DNA of 64,000 nt from HGM04593 sp045660825. GTDB lineage: Bacteria; Bacteroidota; Bacteroidia; Bacteroidales; Bacteroidaceae. This document shows positions 1 through 9,489 of the stretch, in pieces. The stretch lies in the NCBI GenBank assembly GCA_045660825.1, contig JAZREN010000067.1, forward strand, positions 1 through 64,000, written 5' to 3'. The position numbers were made by a program, and so were the translations under genes. Within the stretch, counting starts at the first letter, position 1, and each line of letters opens with the position of its first letter. The notes under the pieces are model-generated. The model did no database searches and was not told the origin of the DNA. It was given only the letters and a program-made list of their open reading frames with translations.

Positions 1-93
1 CGTAGCATGCCCAAGTGGAAGCCTGGAGAGACTCGCGGCAAGCCCACCCGAATGCGATTTACCTTCCCTGTGTCCTTCAGGTTGAAAGATTAG
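1..93 (+). CDS. C-terminus of a TonB-family energy transducer (5' part outside the window)
   Basis: The first 30 codons are open and end in TAG. The fragment reads MPKWKPGETRGKPTRM followed by RFTFPVSFRL, the hallmark end of TonB C-terminal domains in Bacteroidetes (typically 'mPkWkPgkqnGkpvrvkytvPvnFrL'). TonB proteins link the inner-membrane proton motive force to outer-membrane receptors and bind the receptor TonB box through this periplasmic domain. Everything upstream lies outside the window, so domain order and length cannot be given. The call rests on this short but characteristic stretch. Confidence 0.7.
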   Translation, partial: RSMPKWKPGETRGKPTRMRFTFPVSFRLKD

Positions 94-152
94 TTTTATG
101 GAGGGTTTTGATGTCCTCCTCTTACGCCCCCATCAAATAAAACAGCAGCAAA

Positions 153-184
153 TTTGACCAATCAAAATCATTTGTTTATTTTTG
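153..184 (+). promoter_or_regulatory. Bacteroides-type promoter upstream of ispG
   Basis: TTTG at 153-156 and TATTTTTG at 177-184 are separated by 20 bases. This matches the Bacteroidetes primary sigma consensus (-33 TTTG, -7 TAnnTTTG). It would start transcription about 150 bases before the ispG ATG. Confidence 0.55.
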
Positions 185-199
185 CAATAGAAAAGGAGA

Positions 200-330
200 T
201 GAGCTGTGATTAACGAAAACGAAGACGATAACGATAAACGTTTAACGATTACCGATTAACGAAGGCTATGCAGCGGAGCAGCAAGCCGTTGGCTGTTGTC
301 CGTTGTCTGTTGTCCGTTGTCAAAAAAACA
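200..330. repeat. Low-complexity short repeats before ispG
   Basis: This stretch repeats near-copies of 'aacgataaacg / aacgattaccg / attaacga', followed by three near-copies of 'tgttgtccgttg'. It lies in the presumed 5' leader of ispG. It looks like slippage-prone filler and no product is apparent. Confidence 0.5.
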
Positions 331-341
331 AAATACAAAAT

Positions 342-2057
342 ATGAACCTCTTCAACTATACCCGTCGCGAGAGCAGTGAGGTGCAGATTGGTGGCACTCC
401 GCTCGGTGGCGACAACCCCATCCGTGTGCAGTCGATGACAACAACGGCTACGACCGATACCGAGGGTTCGGTGGCACAGGCTAAGCGTATCATTGAGGCT
501 GGTGGCGAATATGTGCGCCTGACGACACAAGGCGTGCGCGAGGCGGAGAACCTGCGCGAGATCAATGGTGGGCTGCGTGCCCAGGGCATCACGACTCCGC
601 TCGTGGCCGACGTGCACTTCAACGCCCGCGTGGCCGATGTGGCGGCGCTCTATGCCGAGAAGGTGCGCATCAACCCCGGCAACTATGTGGACACGGCACG
701 CACCTTCAAGCAACTCTCGTACACCGACGAGGAGTATGCGCAGGAGATTGAGAAGATACGCGCACGGCTGGTGCCCTTCCTCAACATCTGTAAGGAGAAC
801 CATACGGCCATCCGCATCGGCGTGAACCACGGTTCGCTCAGCGACCGCATCATGAGCCGTTATGGCGATACCCCTTCGGGTGTAGTGGAGTCGTGCATGG
901 AGTTCCTGCGCATCTGTCGCGACGAGGAATTCAACAATGTTGTCGTTTCAATAAAGACCAGCAACACTGCGATGATGGTGACAACAGTGCGCCGTCTTGT
1001 ACGCGTGATGGCCGAGGAGGGTATTTCATATCCCTTGCATCTTGGTGTTACCGAGGCCGGTGATGCCGAGGATGGCCGCATAAAGAGTGCTGTGGGCATT
1101 GGTGCATTGTTGGCCGATGGAATTGGTGACACCCTTCGTGTGTCACTTGCCGAGGCTCCCGAGAACGAAATCCCCGTTGCGAAGGAACTTGCAGGCTATG
1201 TGGCTTGCCGTGCCGGTCACGAACCCATAGAGGCTGTTGTAGCACCTTCGTTCAACTACGAAGAGCCTGTGCACCGTACAACAAAAGAGTGGGGCATTAT
1301 TGGTGGTGGCAATGTGCCCGTTGTGTTTGGTGGCGAGGTTGAGGATGCTGATGTCGCTCCCGATTTCATAGCCGCCGATGTTGCAGTGTGCTCTCCAAGT
1401 GAGGCTGCCGATGGCTGTTTTGTTGCACTGCAGTATAAAGAACTTACGGCCGAGAATATTACAAAGCTCAAGTCGCTTGAGAATATTGCGATTGTCGCTT
1501 CAACAACCCATGCAAACCCTGTGGCTGAATTGCGTGCCTTGGTGCATAAATTGACTGTTGAGGGTGTTGATGCTCCTGTAATCATACGCAGGGCATACGA
1601 CGAGCAGTCCGTTGAGGCTTTACGTATAAAGGCTGCTGCCGATTTTGGCGTGCTCCTTATCGATGGCCTTGTTGATGGCTTGTGGCTCGAGAACCCTTCA
1701 AGCAGTGCCGAGGAACTCAACTCCATCATGTTCGGTATTCTGCAGGCAACACGTGCTCGCATAAGCAAGACCGAGTATATCGCTTGTCCCGGTTGTGGCC
1801 GCACAATGTATGACCTGCAGGGTACGCTGGCGCGTATCAAGGCTGCTACAGCACATCTCAAGGGATTGAAAATTGGTGTCATGGGTTGTATTGTCAACGG
1901 TCCCGGCGAAATGGCCGATGCCGATTATGGCTACGTTGGTGCTGCACGTGGAAAGGTTTCGCTCTACCGCCGCAAGGAGTGCGTGGAGAAGAATATTCCC
2001 GAGGAAGAGGCTATCGAGCGCTTGTTGCAACTTATTGAGAGTGACAAGAATAAGTAA
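342..2057 (+). CDS. ispG: 4-hydroxy-3-methylbut-2-en-1-yl diphosphate synthase (IspG/GcpE), long form
   Basis: IspG is the iron-sulfur enzyme that reductively converts MEcPP to HMBPP in the MEP isoprenoid pathway. The 571-residue protein starts MNLFNYTRRESSEV, followed by the conserved 'IGGTPLGGDNPIRVQSMT' region of the TIM-barrel. The C-terminal [4Fe-4S] domain carries CPGCGRT near residue 480 and MGCIVNGPGE near 513, which supply the three cluster cysteines and the glutamate ligand. Bacteroidetes and plants have an extra central domain, so about 570-600 residues is normal here against about 370 in E. coli. An in-frame ATG at 303 lies inside a repeat; 342 is preferred because the IspG family sequence begins there. 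A hairpin terminator follows at 2070. Confidence 0.95.
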   Translation: MNLFNYTRRESSEVQIGGTPLGGDNPIRVQSMTTTATTDTEGSVAQAKRIIEAGGEYVRLTTQGVREAENLREINGGLRAQGITTPLVADVHFNARVADVAALYAEKVRINPGNYVDTARTFKQLSYTDEEYAQEIEKIRARLVPFLNICKENHTAIRIGVNHGSLSDRIMSRYGDTPSGVVESCMEFLRICRDEEFNNVVVSIKTSNTAMMVTTVRRLVRVMAEEGISYPLHLGVTEAGDAEDGRIKSAVGIGALLADGIGDTLRVSLAEAPENEIPVAKELAGYVACRAGHEPIEAVVAPSFNYEEPVHRTTKEWGIIGGGNVPVVFGGEVEDADVAPDFIAADVAVCSPSEAADGCFVALQYKELTAENITKLKSLENIAIVASTTHANPVAELRALVHKLTVEGVDAPVIIRRAYDEQSVEALRIKAAADFGVLLIDGLVDGLWLENPSSSAEELNSIMFGILQATRARISKTEYIACPGCGRTMYDLQGTLARIKAATAHLKGLKIGVMGCIVNGPGEMADADYGYVGAARGKVSLYRRKECVEKNIPEEEAIERLLQLIESDKNK

Positions 2058-2069
2058 CTTATGTTGTAC

Positions 2070-2113
2070 ATACAAAAATTGAGGAACGCTGTCGGTGTTC
2101 CTCAATTTTGTAT
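2070..2113. terminator. Hairpin terminator between ispG and a convergent gene
   Basis: An AAAAATTGAGGAAC arm (ending 2087) pairs with GTTCCTCAATTTTG (from 2097), with a 9-base loop and a T-rich right end. It sits between two converging genes and can work in both directions. Confidence 0.75.
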
Positions 2114-2117
2114 ATGG

Positions 2118-2498
2118 TCAACCTATGTTCCTCCATTCATAGGTTATCTGTGTGCAGATTTCCCATACAACCTCCTCGGGACTGCTTGCGAGTCGCAATA
2201 GTCCTTCGATGGCCTGCATCTTCAAATGGCGGCGTCGACGGGTGGAGAGTCTGATACTGCTGTCCCACATCACATGGTCGAATACCTCCATGTAGGCATC
2301 CATCGCTTCAATGTCGCGATGCAACTCCTCGCACATGGCGCCAAGCGCAAGCCACTCGTGGTAGCGCTTTACGCCGCCTGTCCCGTGGATGAAATCGCGG
2401 TGCGACTCAATGAAAGCATTGGCACAATGCTTTGCCATTCTCAACTTGCCGTCTGCTGAAGAGCCGGCCACATACTCATAACAAGGAAACTTTTCCAT
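2118..2498 (-). CDS. Conserved-looking hypothetical protein, 126 aa
   Basis: I do not recognise this family. The sequence begins MEKFPCYEYVAGSSADGK and is mostly helical and charged, with no signal peptide or membrane segment. An internal 'STRRRRHLKMQ' is strongly basic. The frame stays open upstream to 2642, but those residues look non-coding and the ATG at 2498 is a natural start. It is separated by about 120 bases from the transglutaminase-like gene on the same strand. Function unknown. Confidence 0.6.
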   Translation of the reverse strand: MEKFPCYEYVAGSSADGKLRMAKHCANAFIESHRDFIHGTGGVKRYHEWLALGAMCEELHRDIEAMDAYMEVFDHVMWDSSIRLSTRRRRHLKMQAIEGLLRLASSPEEVVWEICTQITYEWRNIG

Positions 2499-2622
2499 AG
2501 TCAAAAACCAATTAAAGGTTAAACAACAAGATACAATCTGCCCCTGCCGCACACCGGCAATGACAAATATTTTGAAAAGTTTCCTTAAGTTTATAATAGC
2601 AGCCCAGCCGGGCCATGCTCTT

Positions 2623-3159
2623 TTAACGATATGTACGTGCAATACCGGTAAACTCCCGTTCCGACGGATCTATGTACCACACTCTTTTGCCCTTGCTCCT
2701 GATTTCCACCACATCGTGATTGACAAAATTATGTTCATATTTTTCAGGTATTATTGATGTCAGTACATTGCTGGTGTTTATACCGTTTATTGTGATATAG
2801 CCGACAACCGGTATTGCTTCTGCATCTATTCCATGTTCTTTATAGTACCTGTTGCACAGCGCTGCGCATAATCTTGCATATGTAACGCAGTGCGCTTTCG
2901 ATACTTTGTTCTTAAACAGGATATCCTGGTTGAATGAAAATTTTAGCAACTTGCATGTTGCTTTGGCGCAGTCACGCGAAATACCGGCGGCGTCTGTTGA
3001 CTGTACGTATTGTTGTGCAAAATCATATATAGAGTCCGGTATTTCAATAATACCCGCTCTTTCACTCTGTTTGTGGAATTCAAAATTCTTCGGGAAAAGA
3101 ATAATTCCAATGACTATCAGGCATATTGAAATAATTATAATCTTGGCTTTTTTACTCAT
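2623..3159 (-). CDS. Membrane-anchored transglutaminase-like protein
   Basis: This 178-residue protein has an N-terminal membrane segment (about residues 5-22, KIIIISICLIVIGIILF) followed by an extracytoplasmic domain. That domain shows the order Cys (in AHCVTYARLCAALC), His (in EHNFVNHDVVEI) and Asp (in RVWYIDPSER), the spacing of transglutaminase-like cysteine hydrolases. The reading 'hCxtyA..l...yY..hgi.A..v' is typical of that fold. Substrate unknown; cell-wall or lipoprotein processing is possible. The call is from motif order only. Confidence 0.55.
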   Translation of the reverse strand: MSKKAKIIIISICLIVIGIILFPKNFEFHKQSERAGIIEIPDSIYDFAQQYVQSTDAAGISRDCAKATCKLLKFSFNQDILFKNKVSKAHCVTYARLCAALCNRYYKEHGIDAEAIPVVGYITINGINTSNVLTSIIPEKYEHNFVNHDVVEIRSKGKRVWYIDPSEREFTGIARTYR

Positions 3160-3305
3160 TTTTTTTAAGATAAAAGATCTTGGTATTTTATGGCATTAAA
3201 ACTTTGTCAGTCGCAGTTATGATATTTCGTTTGAATCGTCAAATAACAAAAAAGAGAAATATCCAATTTACTCCTATGTTGTTGTAAATCAAATATTTCT
3301 CTTTG

Positions 3306-3380
3306 TCGGGATGACTGGATTCGAACCAGCGACCACACGCCCCCCAGACGCGTACTCTAACCGGGCTGAGCTACATCCCG
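3306..3380 (-). tRNA. tRNA-Pro (anticodon GGG)
   Basis: The 75-nt cloverleaf on the minus strand has acceptor CGGGATG/CATCCCG, D arm GCTC/GAGT, anticodon loop CTGGGGG on a CGCGT/GCGTG stem, T arm GCTGG-TTCGAAT-CCAGT and discriminator A. The C1-G72 pair is normal for tRNA-Pro. CCA is not encoded. Confidence 0.95.
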
Positions 3381-3530
3381 CTCTGTTTTGCGTTGCAAAG
3401 GTACGTATTTTTTGCAAACAAACAAAATATGTTGCCAAAATATTTAGCAAATTCTGTTTGGGTATACTCCTGGTTTTATCCGCTTTTTGCTGATTCCAAT
3501 GCCCGTTTTGTCAAATAAATGAACAAATCT

Positions 3531-3561
3531 TTTGAAAGGAGATGATTATTTTGTTCCTTTG
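3531..3561 (+). promoter_or_regulatory. Promoter of the large CotH gene
   Basis: TTTG at 3531-3534, a 19-base spacer, then TTCCTTTG at 3554-3561, close to the TAnnTTTG consensus. The predicted leader is about 65 nt. The rest of 3160-3633 holds tRNA-Pro and AT-rich sequence without another gene. Confidence 0.5.
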
Positions 3562-3633
3562 CAGATTGGAGGCTTATCTCTTTGAGATAAGATGAGTCTC
3601 GGCACAATTTGAAACTTAATAATTAACGGCAAT

Positions 3634-6600
3634 ATGAAGAGATTTTTAATTTCATTGGTTTGTGTCCTTTCGGCAATGTTTGGTGCCAACGCCCAGAACT
3701 GGTCTGCTACATTGACCGCAACCGATGGCTTGCCTGGCGTGGCTATGGACTACAGCAATAGCGGAACGGAGTATTATCAGTTTACTTCGCAACTGCTCTC
3801 TCCGGGCGTGCAGACCAACAGGGTGCGTATGACAGTTGTGGGTACCGTAAACAACGAGGCTCCCAACGGCAACAACATAATCTTTGCTCTGTCCGAACTG
3901 AAGATATATGACAAGGATGGCCAGGTTGTGCCTTATACAGCATCGTCAAATGCCGACCACAACTCATTGTCTTGGGAGGGTACAGATGGCTCGGGCCTTT
4001 CAGCTCTTTCCGACAACAACTACAAAACTTACTTCCATTCTATGTGGAGCTCTTTCAATGCTGTTGCCGATTACCACTATGTCGAGTTGGAGCTTCAAAG
4101 GAGTGTCGATGCTTTCTTCATCGAGTGGGCAACGCGTCTTGGCGAGCCCAAGAATAGCCCTGCGGTTGTCGGTATAACACTTGGAACGGATTACTCTCCT
4201 GCCTCTGTCGGTGAGGAGTTCGTGCTTGGCGATGCTGTTGTCACTGAAGCGGAACTTGCAGCCGAGAAACAACTCTTCGTGTTGAGAGGTAATGCCATAA
4301 AGAGTTTTACCGCAGCCGATGGAACAACATATTCGGGCAGCGGCCCTGTCTATATGCAGTATGCCGAGGAGGGTGATGTGGAACCCTCGTCCTTACATGT
4401 AATGCAGTTCATTCCTGCCGGTGATGACCGCTATCTTGTTTACTGGCCTGTTGCCGGCAAGTTTCTTGCGAATTCTGCTTCACATTTCAACGGCTTGAAC
4501 GGCTGGCAATACAGTACAAATGATTTTGCTTCTGCTGCCAAAGTCAAGATTACGGCTATAGATAACGGCTATTTCGAGATGCAGTACGATGGTGAGAACT
4601 CTGCCCAAATGTTGACTCTTTATGTGGGTGCGGAGCTGCGCGATGGTGTAAACTCAAAGATGAAGACATTTGACCTTGTTCACAAGGAGGCGCTTGAAAG
4701 CGGCGATTATACAAAGGGCTATGCGTTGCCCGTGGCTTTCAATTGGTCAATATACAAGGCCGGGCTTGATGCATCGACTGTCGAGGACCTGATGATTTCG
4801 ATTCCCCAAATGGCGCAGACTCAGTTGAACTCTATAATCAATGAGGCAAGTACATACCTTATGGCATACGGAAATCATCAGGGCTACTGCACCGGTGGTG
4901 AGGATGCCACATTGCGTTCTTTGGTGAATAGTGTCCAGCAGAACATCCCGTCAATGAAAACTTTGGCCGAGATAACATCGGCAAAGAACTCTCTTTTCAA
5001 GGCATTGTCAAATTATATGGCTGCCGGTCTTTCAATGTATGAGGCTCAGGTGAATGAACTGCTTGCAAATTCAACTTTCAGCCAGTATCCATATGCAGCC
5101 GGAACATATCCTGAAAGTTCACGTTCTATACTCGATGGCATAACCACAACAATCTCCAGTGCAAAGGAGAAGGCGGGTGTGTACAGCGCGTCGCAGTATG
5201 TTGAGATATATGCCCAGATTGAACGCGAGATAGAGCAGTTCCTGTCTACAAAGGTCGAGAACGGCGGCGCGTCGGGCGGCGAGGATAAGGAAGAGGAGGA
5301 GACACCCGAAGTAGAGCCCGAGGATGGCGAGGTAGTGTATGTATATCTCTCCAATGGTGATGTAGAGGGATATTCACTCGCATCGCTCGATGGTGACTAC
5401 TACACATCAAACGGTACTGTATATTTCCCGTTGTCTGGTGGTGAGACTGTGTACTACACCAAGAGTGAGTATGACAGCATTTCTACAGTAAGGCCGGTGT
5501 TGCCCACAATGACATCGTTCAAGTTCAACAACAAATATAACCCCACGCTGAATGTGGATGTTGAGTGTGCCGAGATTACAAATGACATCAATCTCAGTGT
5601 CAACGCTATTGGCAAGTGGCTCACAGCAAGCTTCCAGTTGAGCGATGACAAAGCTGTCGCTTATGTCGATACCGTGCTCCAGGTGAGCAAGGAGACACGT
5701 CAGAGCTTTGCAAAGACCGTTTCATACAAGGTGACCTATCCTGGTTACAACATCGTAAAGAGAATAAAGGTGCAGGATGAAATATGGTCAACACCTTCGG
5801 TTTCGGGCGAGACTGTGGAGGTCAGCCTCACAGCCGATATGCTCTCTACCAACAAGCCTTCTACAAGCAGCAACGAATCGCTTGCAAACCTGCTCGACAG
5901 TAATCCTTCGACAATATTCCACTCAACATGGGGTAGTGCCAACAATGCGACAGTCAATGTGAATGCATATATCGAGATTGCATTGCCCGAGCAGTTGGAG
6001 AATATACAGCTCTATTATCAGTGCCGTCCGCAGACCGGCTATAACCCACTTGTCTGGGAGATATATGCAAGCAACGATGCCAATAATTGGAAACTTATCC
6101 GCACATTGGATTATATTGCCGATGGCATGCCACGAGGCGGTCGCGGTCAGGAATATACATCACCGACAATTGCTTTGGGTGGCAAGTATTCATACCTGAG
6201 AATCGTCCAGACAAGCGGCGAGTACTCGAAGAACCACCTTGCATTGGCCGAGTTGCGCGTGTACAATGTCATTCCTGCGTCAGCCGAGGAGCCGGTGAAG
6301 ATTCAGGATGCCATTTATGAGAACCGTCGTGTTCCGTTCGGCAACATATACAATGTGACAATCGATTGGCTCACCGACAGGATTGCAACAGTGCCACGCA
6401 TTGATATTGACATTGACGGTGGCCTGTTCGTTACAAGCAAGGACTACTACCTGAATGCGAAGTTCCGCATTTCCGGAAACGGCGTTTATGACAACTTTGA
6501 GGATTCTGTACAGATAAAGGGCCGCGGAAACTCGTCATGGAGCGCAAGCAAGAAACCCTATCGTCTCAAGTTTGAGGAGAAGGTGAAACCTTTCGGTCTC

Positions 6601-8361
6601 ACCAAGGGCAAGAGCTGGGTACTGCTTGCAAATGCGCAGAGAGGTTCGCTCATGGCAAATGCCATTGCCATGAAGATCGGACAGATGGCAGGCGCAAAAT
6701 ACCCCAACCACATTATCCCTGTCGAGCTGTACATGAACGGTATTTATATGGGTAGCTATATGTTCACCGAGAAGGTGGGAATGGCAAACAACAGTGTAGA
6801 TATTGACGAGGAAGACGGTTATGTAGTTGAGCTGGATACATACAGCAGTTCCGATGAGCCCATTTACCGTACCGGCAACTATAATCTGCCGGTCAAGGTA
6901 GCCGAGCCCGACCTTGCCGAGTATGAGGATGTGGATTTTGCAAAGGCACGCCGTGCGGCAATACTTGAGGATTCAAGGGAGATGCAGAATGCCGTATATC
7001 TGGGCGAAGGCCTGGAGGATGTGATGGATGTGGATGCCACAGCGCGCTTCTTCCTTACCAACGACCTTGTACTCAACCAGGAGATCAACCACCCCAAGAG
7101 TACCTTCTACCACAAGAACGAGAGCGACCCCCAGGGCAAGATTGCCTTTGGTCCGCTATGGGATTTCGACTGGGGATTCAACTATGAGAACGGCAGCCAG
7201 TATTGCTATTCGGGACAGACATCAAGTGTCATCAAAACTTCAATGGAGGCATATATGTTCTGGCAGGATCTGACAAATGCAGAGGCCTTCAAGAAACACT
7301 ATTACCGCGTGTGGAAGGAGTTCATGGAGAACAACTCGATTGCCGAGCTACACGATTACATCGACAGCTACTACAACTTTGCAAAGACCTCGTTCCAGAA
7401 CAATGCCTATGAGTGGGGTAGCAGCTATGGTTTCGGCGAGAGCGACCGCGACCGTGCGAAGCAGTGGCTTACAGAGCGCGCAAACTATATCTACAATAAC
7501 CTTGATGAGTATGATGTAAATGACCTCATCTATGCCATGCTTGGTGATGTCAACCTCAACAACCAGTTGACAGTCCATGATGTGACAGTGATTACAGCAT
7601 ACATTCAGGGTGATGTATACAAGAGATTCAGCGAGGCCAAAGCCGATGTCAATGCCGACGGATACATTGACCTCCTTGATGCTGAGATGACAGCCGGCGA
7701 GGTAATGATGGCTGATGCGCCTTCGGCAATGTATGCCTACGGAACACCGCTTGCAGCTGGCGAACTATATGGCAATGATGCAGTGCTTGCGCTTGGAGAG
7801 GATGTGATTATGCCATTGAACCTCATGCGTTACAGCGGCGAGGATTACACAGCAATGCAGTTCGATATCAGGGTGCCCGATGGCGTCTTCATCAATGACA
7901 TTGTACCTGCCGAGGCTCTTGCTTCACATAACTTCACCTATGAGATGCTCGACATGAATACCTACCGTGTTGTGGTGTACTCCGAGGATAATGAACTCTT
8001 CAGTGGTAGTGACGATGTGATTGTAAACCTTGATGCGAATGCAACATCTGTTATTGAAGAGGACGCCTGCGCAATTGAGATTCTCAATGCATACGCTGTT
8101 GACGGCAATAACGAGGAGGTGCGCTTCGATGATGTAAAGATTGCCTTCAGCCAGTCAACAGGCGTAGCTGATGTCTATGCAACATTCTCGCTCAAAGGTG
8201 GCGACTGCGTAAAGGTGACTGCACTTGAGGCGCAGGAGATTGCGATATACTCTGTTGATGGTCGTCTTGTACGCAAGGTGCATGTGAATGCCGGCACAAC
8301 AAGAATTGCATTGCCTGCAGGCGTGTATGTTGTGAATGGCGAAAAGGTGTTGGTATATTGA
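3634..8361 (+). CDS. Secreted multidomain CotH-kinase protein with discoidin-like and dockerin-like domains
   Basis: The 1575-residue protein opens with a signal peptide (MKRFLISLVCVLSAMFGANA, cleavage near 20). Domains I can read: a discoidin/F5-8C-like region at about 30-190; a helical region to about 545; an acidic linker (GGEDKEEEETPEVEPEDGE); a second F5/8C-like domain at about 775-880; a CotH atypical kinase domain at about 920-1290, with 'VQIKGRGNSSW', 'KGKSWVLLAN' and 'GPLWDFDWGF' carrying the metal-binding aspartates; dockerin-like calcium repeats at about 1302-1360 (GDVNLNNQLTVHDVTVI and ADVNADGYIDLLDAE); a beta-rich cohesin-like stretch; and a C-terminal tail (YSVDGRLVRKV...GVYVVNGEKV) like Bacteroidetes sorting tails. 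CotH proteins phosphorylate protein substrates outside the cytoplasm or bind carbohydrates. Here a surface or secreted role is inferred. Confidence 0.85.
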   Translation: MKRFLISLVCVLSAMFGANAQNWSATLTATDGLPGVAMDYSNSGTEYYQFTSQLLSPGVQTNRVRMTVVGTVNNEAPNGNNIIFALSELKIYDKDGQVVPYTASSNADHNSLSWEGTDGSGLSALSDNNYKTYFHSMWSSFNAVADYHYVELELQRSVDAFFIEWATRLGEPKNSPAVVGITLGTDYSPASVGEEFVLGDAVVTEAELAAEKQLFVLRGNAIKSFTAADGTTYSGSGPVYMQYAEEGDVEPSSLHVMQFIPAGDDRYLVYWPVAGKFLANSASHFNGLNGWQYSTNDFASAAKVKITAIDNGYFEMQYDGENSAQMLTLYVGAELRDGVNSKMKTFDLVHKEALESGDYTKGYALPVAFNWSIYKAGLDASTVEDLMISIPQMAQTQLNSIINEASTYLMAYGNHQGYCTGGEDATLRSLVNSVQQNIPSMKTLAEITSAKNSLFKALSNYMAAGLSMYEAQVNELLANSTFSQYPYAAGTYPESSRSILDGITTTISSAKEKAGVYSASQYVEIYAQIEREIEQFLSTKVENGGASGGEDKEEEETPEVEPEDGEVVYVYLSNGDVEGYSLASLDGDYYTSNGTVYFPLSGGETVYYTKSEYDSISTVRPVLPTMTSFKFNNKYNPTLNVDVECAEITNDINLSVNAIGKWLTASFQLSDDKAVAYVDTVLQVSKETRQSFAKTVSYKVTYPGYNIVKRIKVQDEIWSTPSVSGETVEVSLTADMLSTNKPSTSSNESLANLLDSNPSTIFHSTWGSANNATVNVNAYIEIALPEQLENIQLYYQCRPQTGYNPLVWEIYASNDANNWKLIRTLDYIADGMPRGGRGQEYTSPTIALGGKYSYLRIVQTSGEYSKNHLALAELRVYNVIPASAEEPVKIQDAIYENRRVPFGNIYNVTIDWLTDRIATVPRIDIDIDGGLFVTSKDYYLNAKFRISGNGVYDNFEDSVQIKGRGNSSWSASKKPYRLKFEEKVKPFGLTKGKSWVLLANAQRGSLMANAIAMKIGQMAGAKYPNHIIPVELYMNGIYMGSYMFTEKVGMANNSVDIDEEDGYVVELDTYSSSDEPIYRTGNYNLPVKVAEPDLAEYEDVDFAKARRAAILEDSREMQNAVYLGEGLEDVMDVDATARFFLTNDLVLNQEINHPKSTFYHKNESDPQGKIAFGPLWDFDWGFNYENGSQYCYSGQTSSVIKTSMEAYMFWQDLTNAEAFKKHYYRVWKEFMENNSIAELHDYIDSYYNFAKTSFQNNAYEWGSSYGFGESDRDRAKQWLTERANYIYNNLDEYDVNDLIYAMLGDVNLNNQLTVHDVTVITAYIQGDVYKRFSEAKADVNADGYIDLLDAEMTAGEVMMADAPSAMYAYGTPLAAGELYGNDAVLALGEDVIMPLNLMRYSGEDYTAMQFDIRVPDGVFINDIVPAEALASHNFTYEMLDMNTYRVVVYSEDNELFSGSDDVIVNLDANATSVIEEDACAIEILNAYAVDGNNEEVRFDDVKIAFSQSTGVADVYATFSLKGGDCVKVTALEAQEIAIYSVDGRLVRKVHVNAGTTRIALPAGVYVVNGEKVLVY

Positions 8362-8385
8362 TAAAACCGCAAAACCATAAAAAGC

Positions 8386-8413
8386 AGCGGGGCAGCCATT
8401 CGGCTGCCCCGCT
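8386..8413. terminator. Strong GC-rich bidirectional terminator
   Basis: AGCGGGGCAGCC at 8386-8397 pairs perfectly with GGCTGCCCCGCT at 8402-8413 around the loop ATTC, with an A-run before and T-run after. It separates converging genes. Confidence 0.85.
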
Positions 8414-8435
8414 CATGTTTTATAATGTATGCTCC

Positions 8436-9434
8436 TTAAAATACCTTGTGAGGGTAGAGTGGCAGTTCCTTGCATATCTCCTGCGAAACCTCTATGCAAC
8501 GTAGTGACTCGGTGAACTGCTCGGGGGTGCGTGCACCTACAAGCACCGATGTCACTCCCTCCTGTGCAAGCACCCATGCCAGTGACATTGTGGCGAGCGA
8601 TTCGCCGCGCTCAATAGCCATTCTATTGAGCGTGTTCAGGTACTCCACAAACTGTGGCGTCAGTTTATCCTGTTGCAGTGAACCGCCGCGTGCCATGCGT
8701 GAATCGCTTGGTATGCCGCCAAGGTAGCGCGATGTAAGCAAGCCCTGTGCAAGCGCCGAGAAGGAGATGAACCCGATGCCCTCGTTTTTGCAATAGGCAG
8801 GGATGCCCTCCTCCTGTACCGCTCTGTCGAGCAGGTTAAGGCGCCCCTGGAAGATGAGTGGCGGAACACCCTGTTTGCGTAGGAACTCATTCGCGTATTT
8901 CAGTGCTTCGAGTGGCCAGCGCGAGATACCTATGTAAAGAGCCTTGCCCGCACGCACAATGTCCACAAGTGTCTGCAGTGTTTCGTCGAGCGGTGTTACA
9001 GGGTCGTAGCGATGGATGTAGAACAGGTCGACATAATCCAACTGCATGCGTATGAGGCTCTGGTCAAGGCTTGCCATAAGATGCTTGCGCGAACCCCAGC
9101 TGCCATAAGGCCCCGCCCACATGTCATATCCTGCCTTTGAGGCGATGAACAGTTCGTCGCGGTGGGTGTGGAAATCGTCCTTCAGCATACGGCCCAGCAG
9201 CTCCTCGGCGGCTCCCGGTGGCGGGCCATAGTTGTTGGCGAGGTCAAAGTGTGTCACACCGTTGTCGAATGCCAGGCGTGCTATTGCGCGCGCATTGTCG
9301 TATGATGCGTCGGCACCGAAGTTCTGCCAGAAACCAAGACTCACCTTTGGCAGCAATATTCCACTATTGCCGCAACGGCGGTATTTCTTCTCGCTGCTAC
9401 TATATCTTGTTGCTGAAGCAATGTACTTTTCCAT
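8436..9434 (-). CDS. Aldo/keto reductase of the glyceraldehyde-3-phosphate reductase (YghZ/MgrA) type
   Basis: This is a 332-residue NADPH-dependent aldo/keto reductase. The catalytic Asp and Tyr lie in FDLANNYG, Lys in ASKAGYDMW and His in FYIHRYDP, in the AKR order. 'PPPGAAEELLGRMLKD', 'GPYGSWGSRKHLMASLDQSL' and 'GLLTSRYLGGIP' are typical of the AKR14/YghZ group, which reduces L-glyceraldehyde 3-phosphate and methylglyoxal. The frame extends upstream to 9500, but MEKYIASATRYSSSEKKYRRCG at 9434 is the more natural start. It lies 55 bases downstream of the DraG-fusion gene on the same strand and may be the last gene of that operon. Confidence 0.88.
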   Translation of the reverse strand: MEKYIASATRYSSSEKKYRRCGNSGILLPKVSLGFWQNFGADASYDNARAIARLAFDNGVTHFDLANNYGPPPGAAEELLGRMLKDDFHTHRDELFIASKAGYDMWAGPYGSWGSRKHLMASLDQSLIRMQLDYVDLFYIHRYDPVTPLDETLQTLVDIVRAGKALYIGISRWPLEALKYANEFLRKQGVPPLIFQGRLNLLDRAVQEEGIPAYCKNEGIGFISFSALAQGLLTSRYLGGIPSDSRMARGGSLQQDKLTPQFVEYLNTLNRMAIERGESLATMSLAWVLAQEGVTSVLVGARTPEQFTESLRCIEVSQEICKELPLYPHKVF

Positions 9435-9489
9435 GGTTCGGATGGTTCTTTGTCCTAAACTGTTTGTGTCAAAGATAACAGCAATTGCG

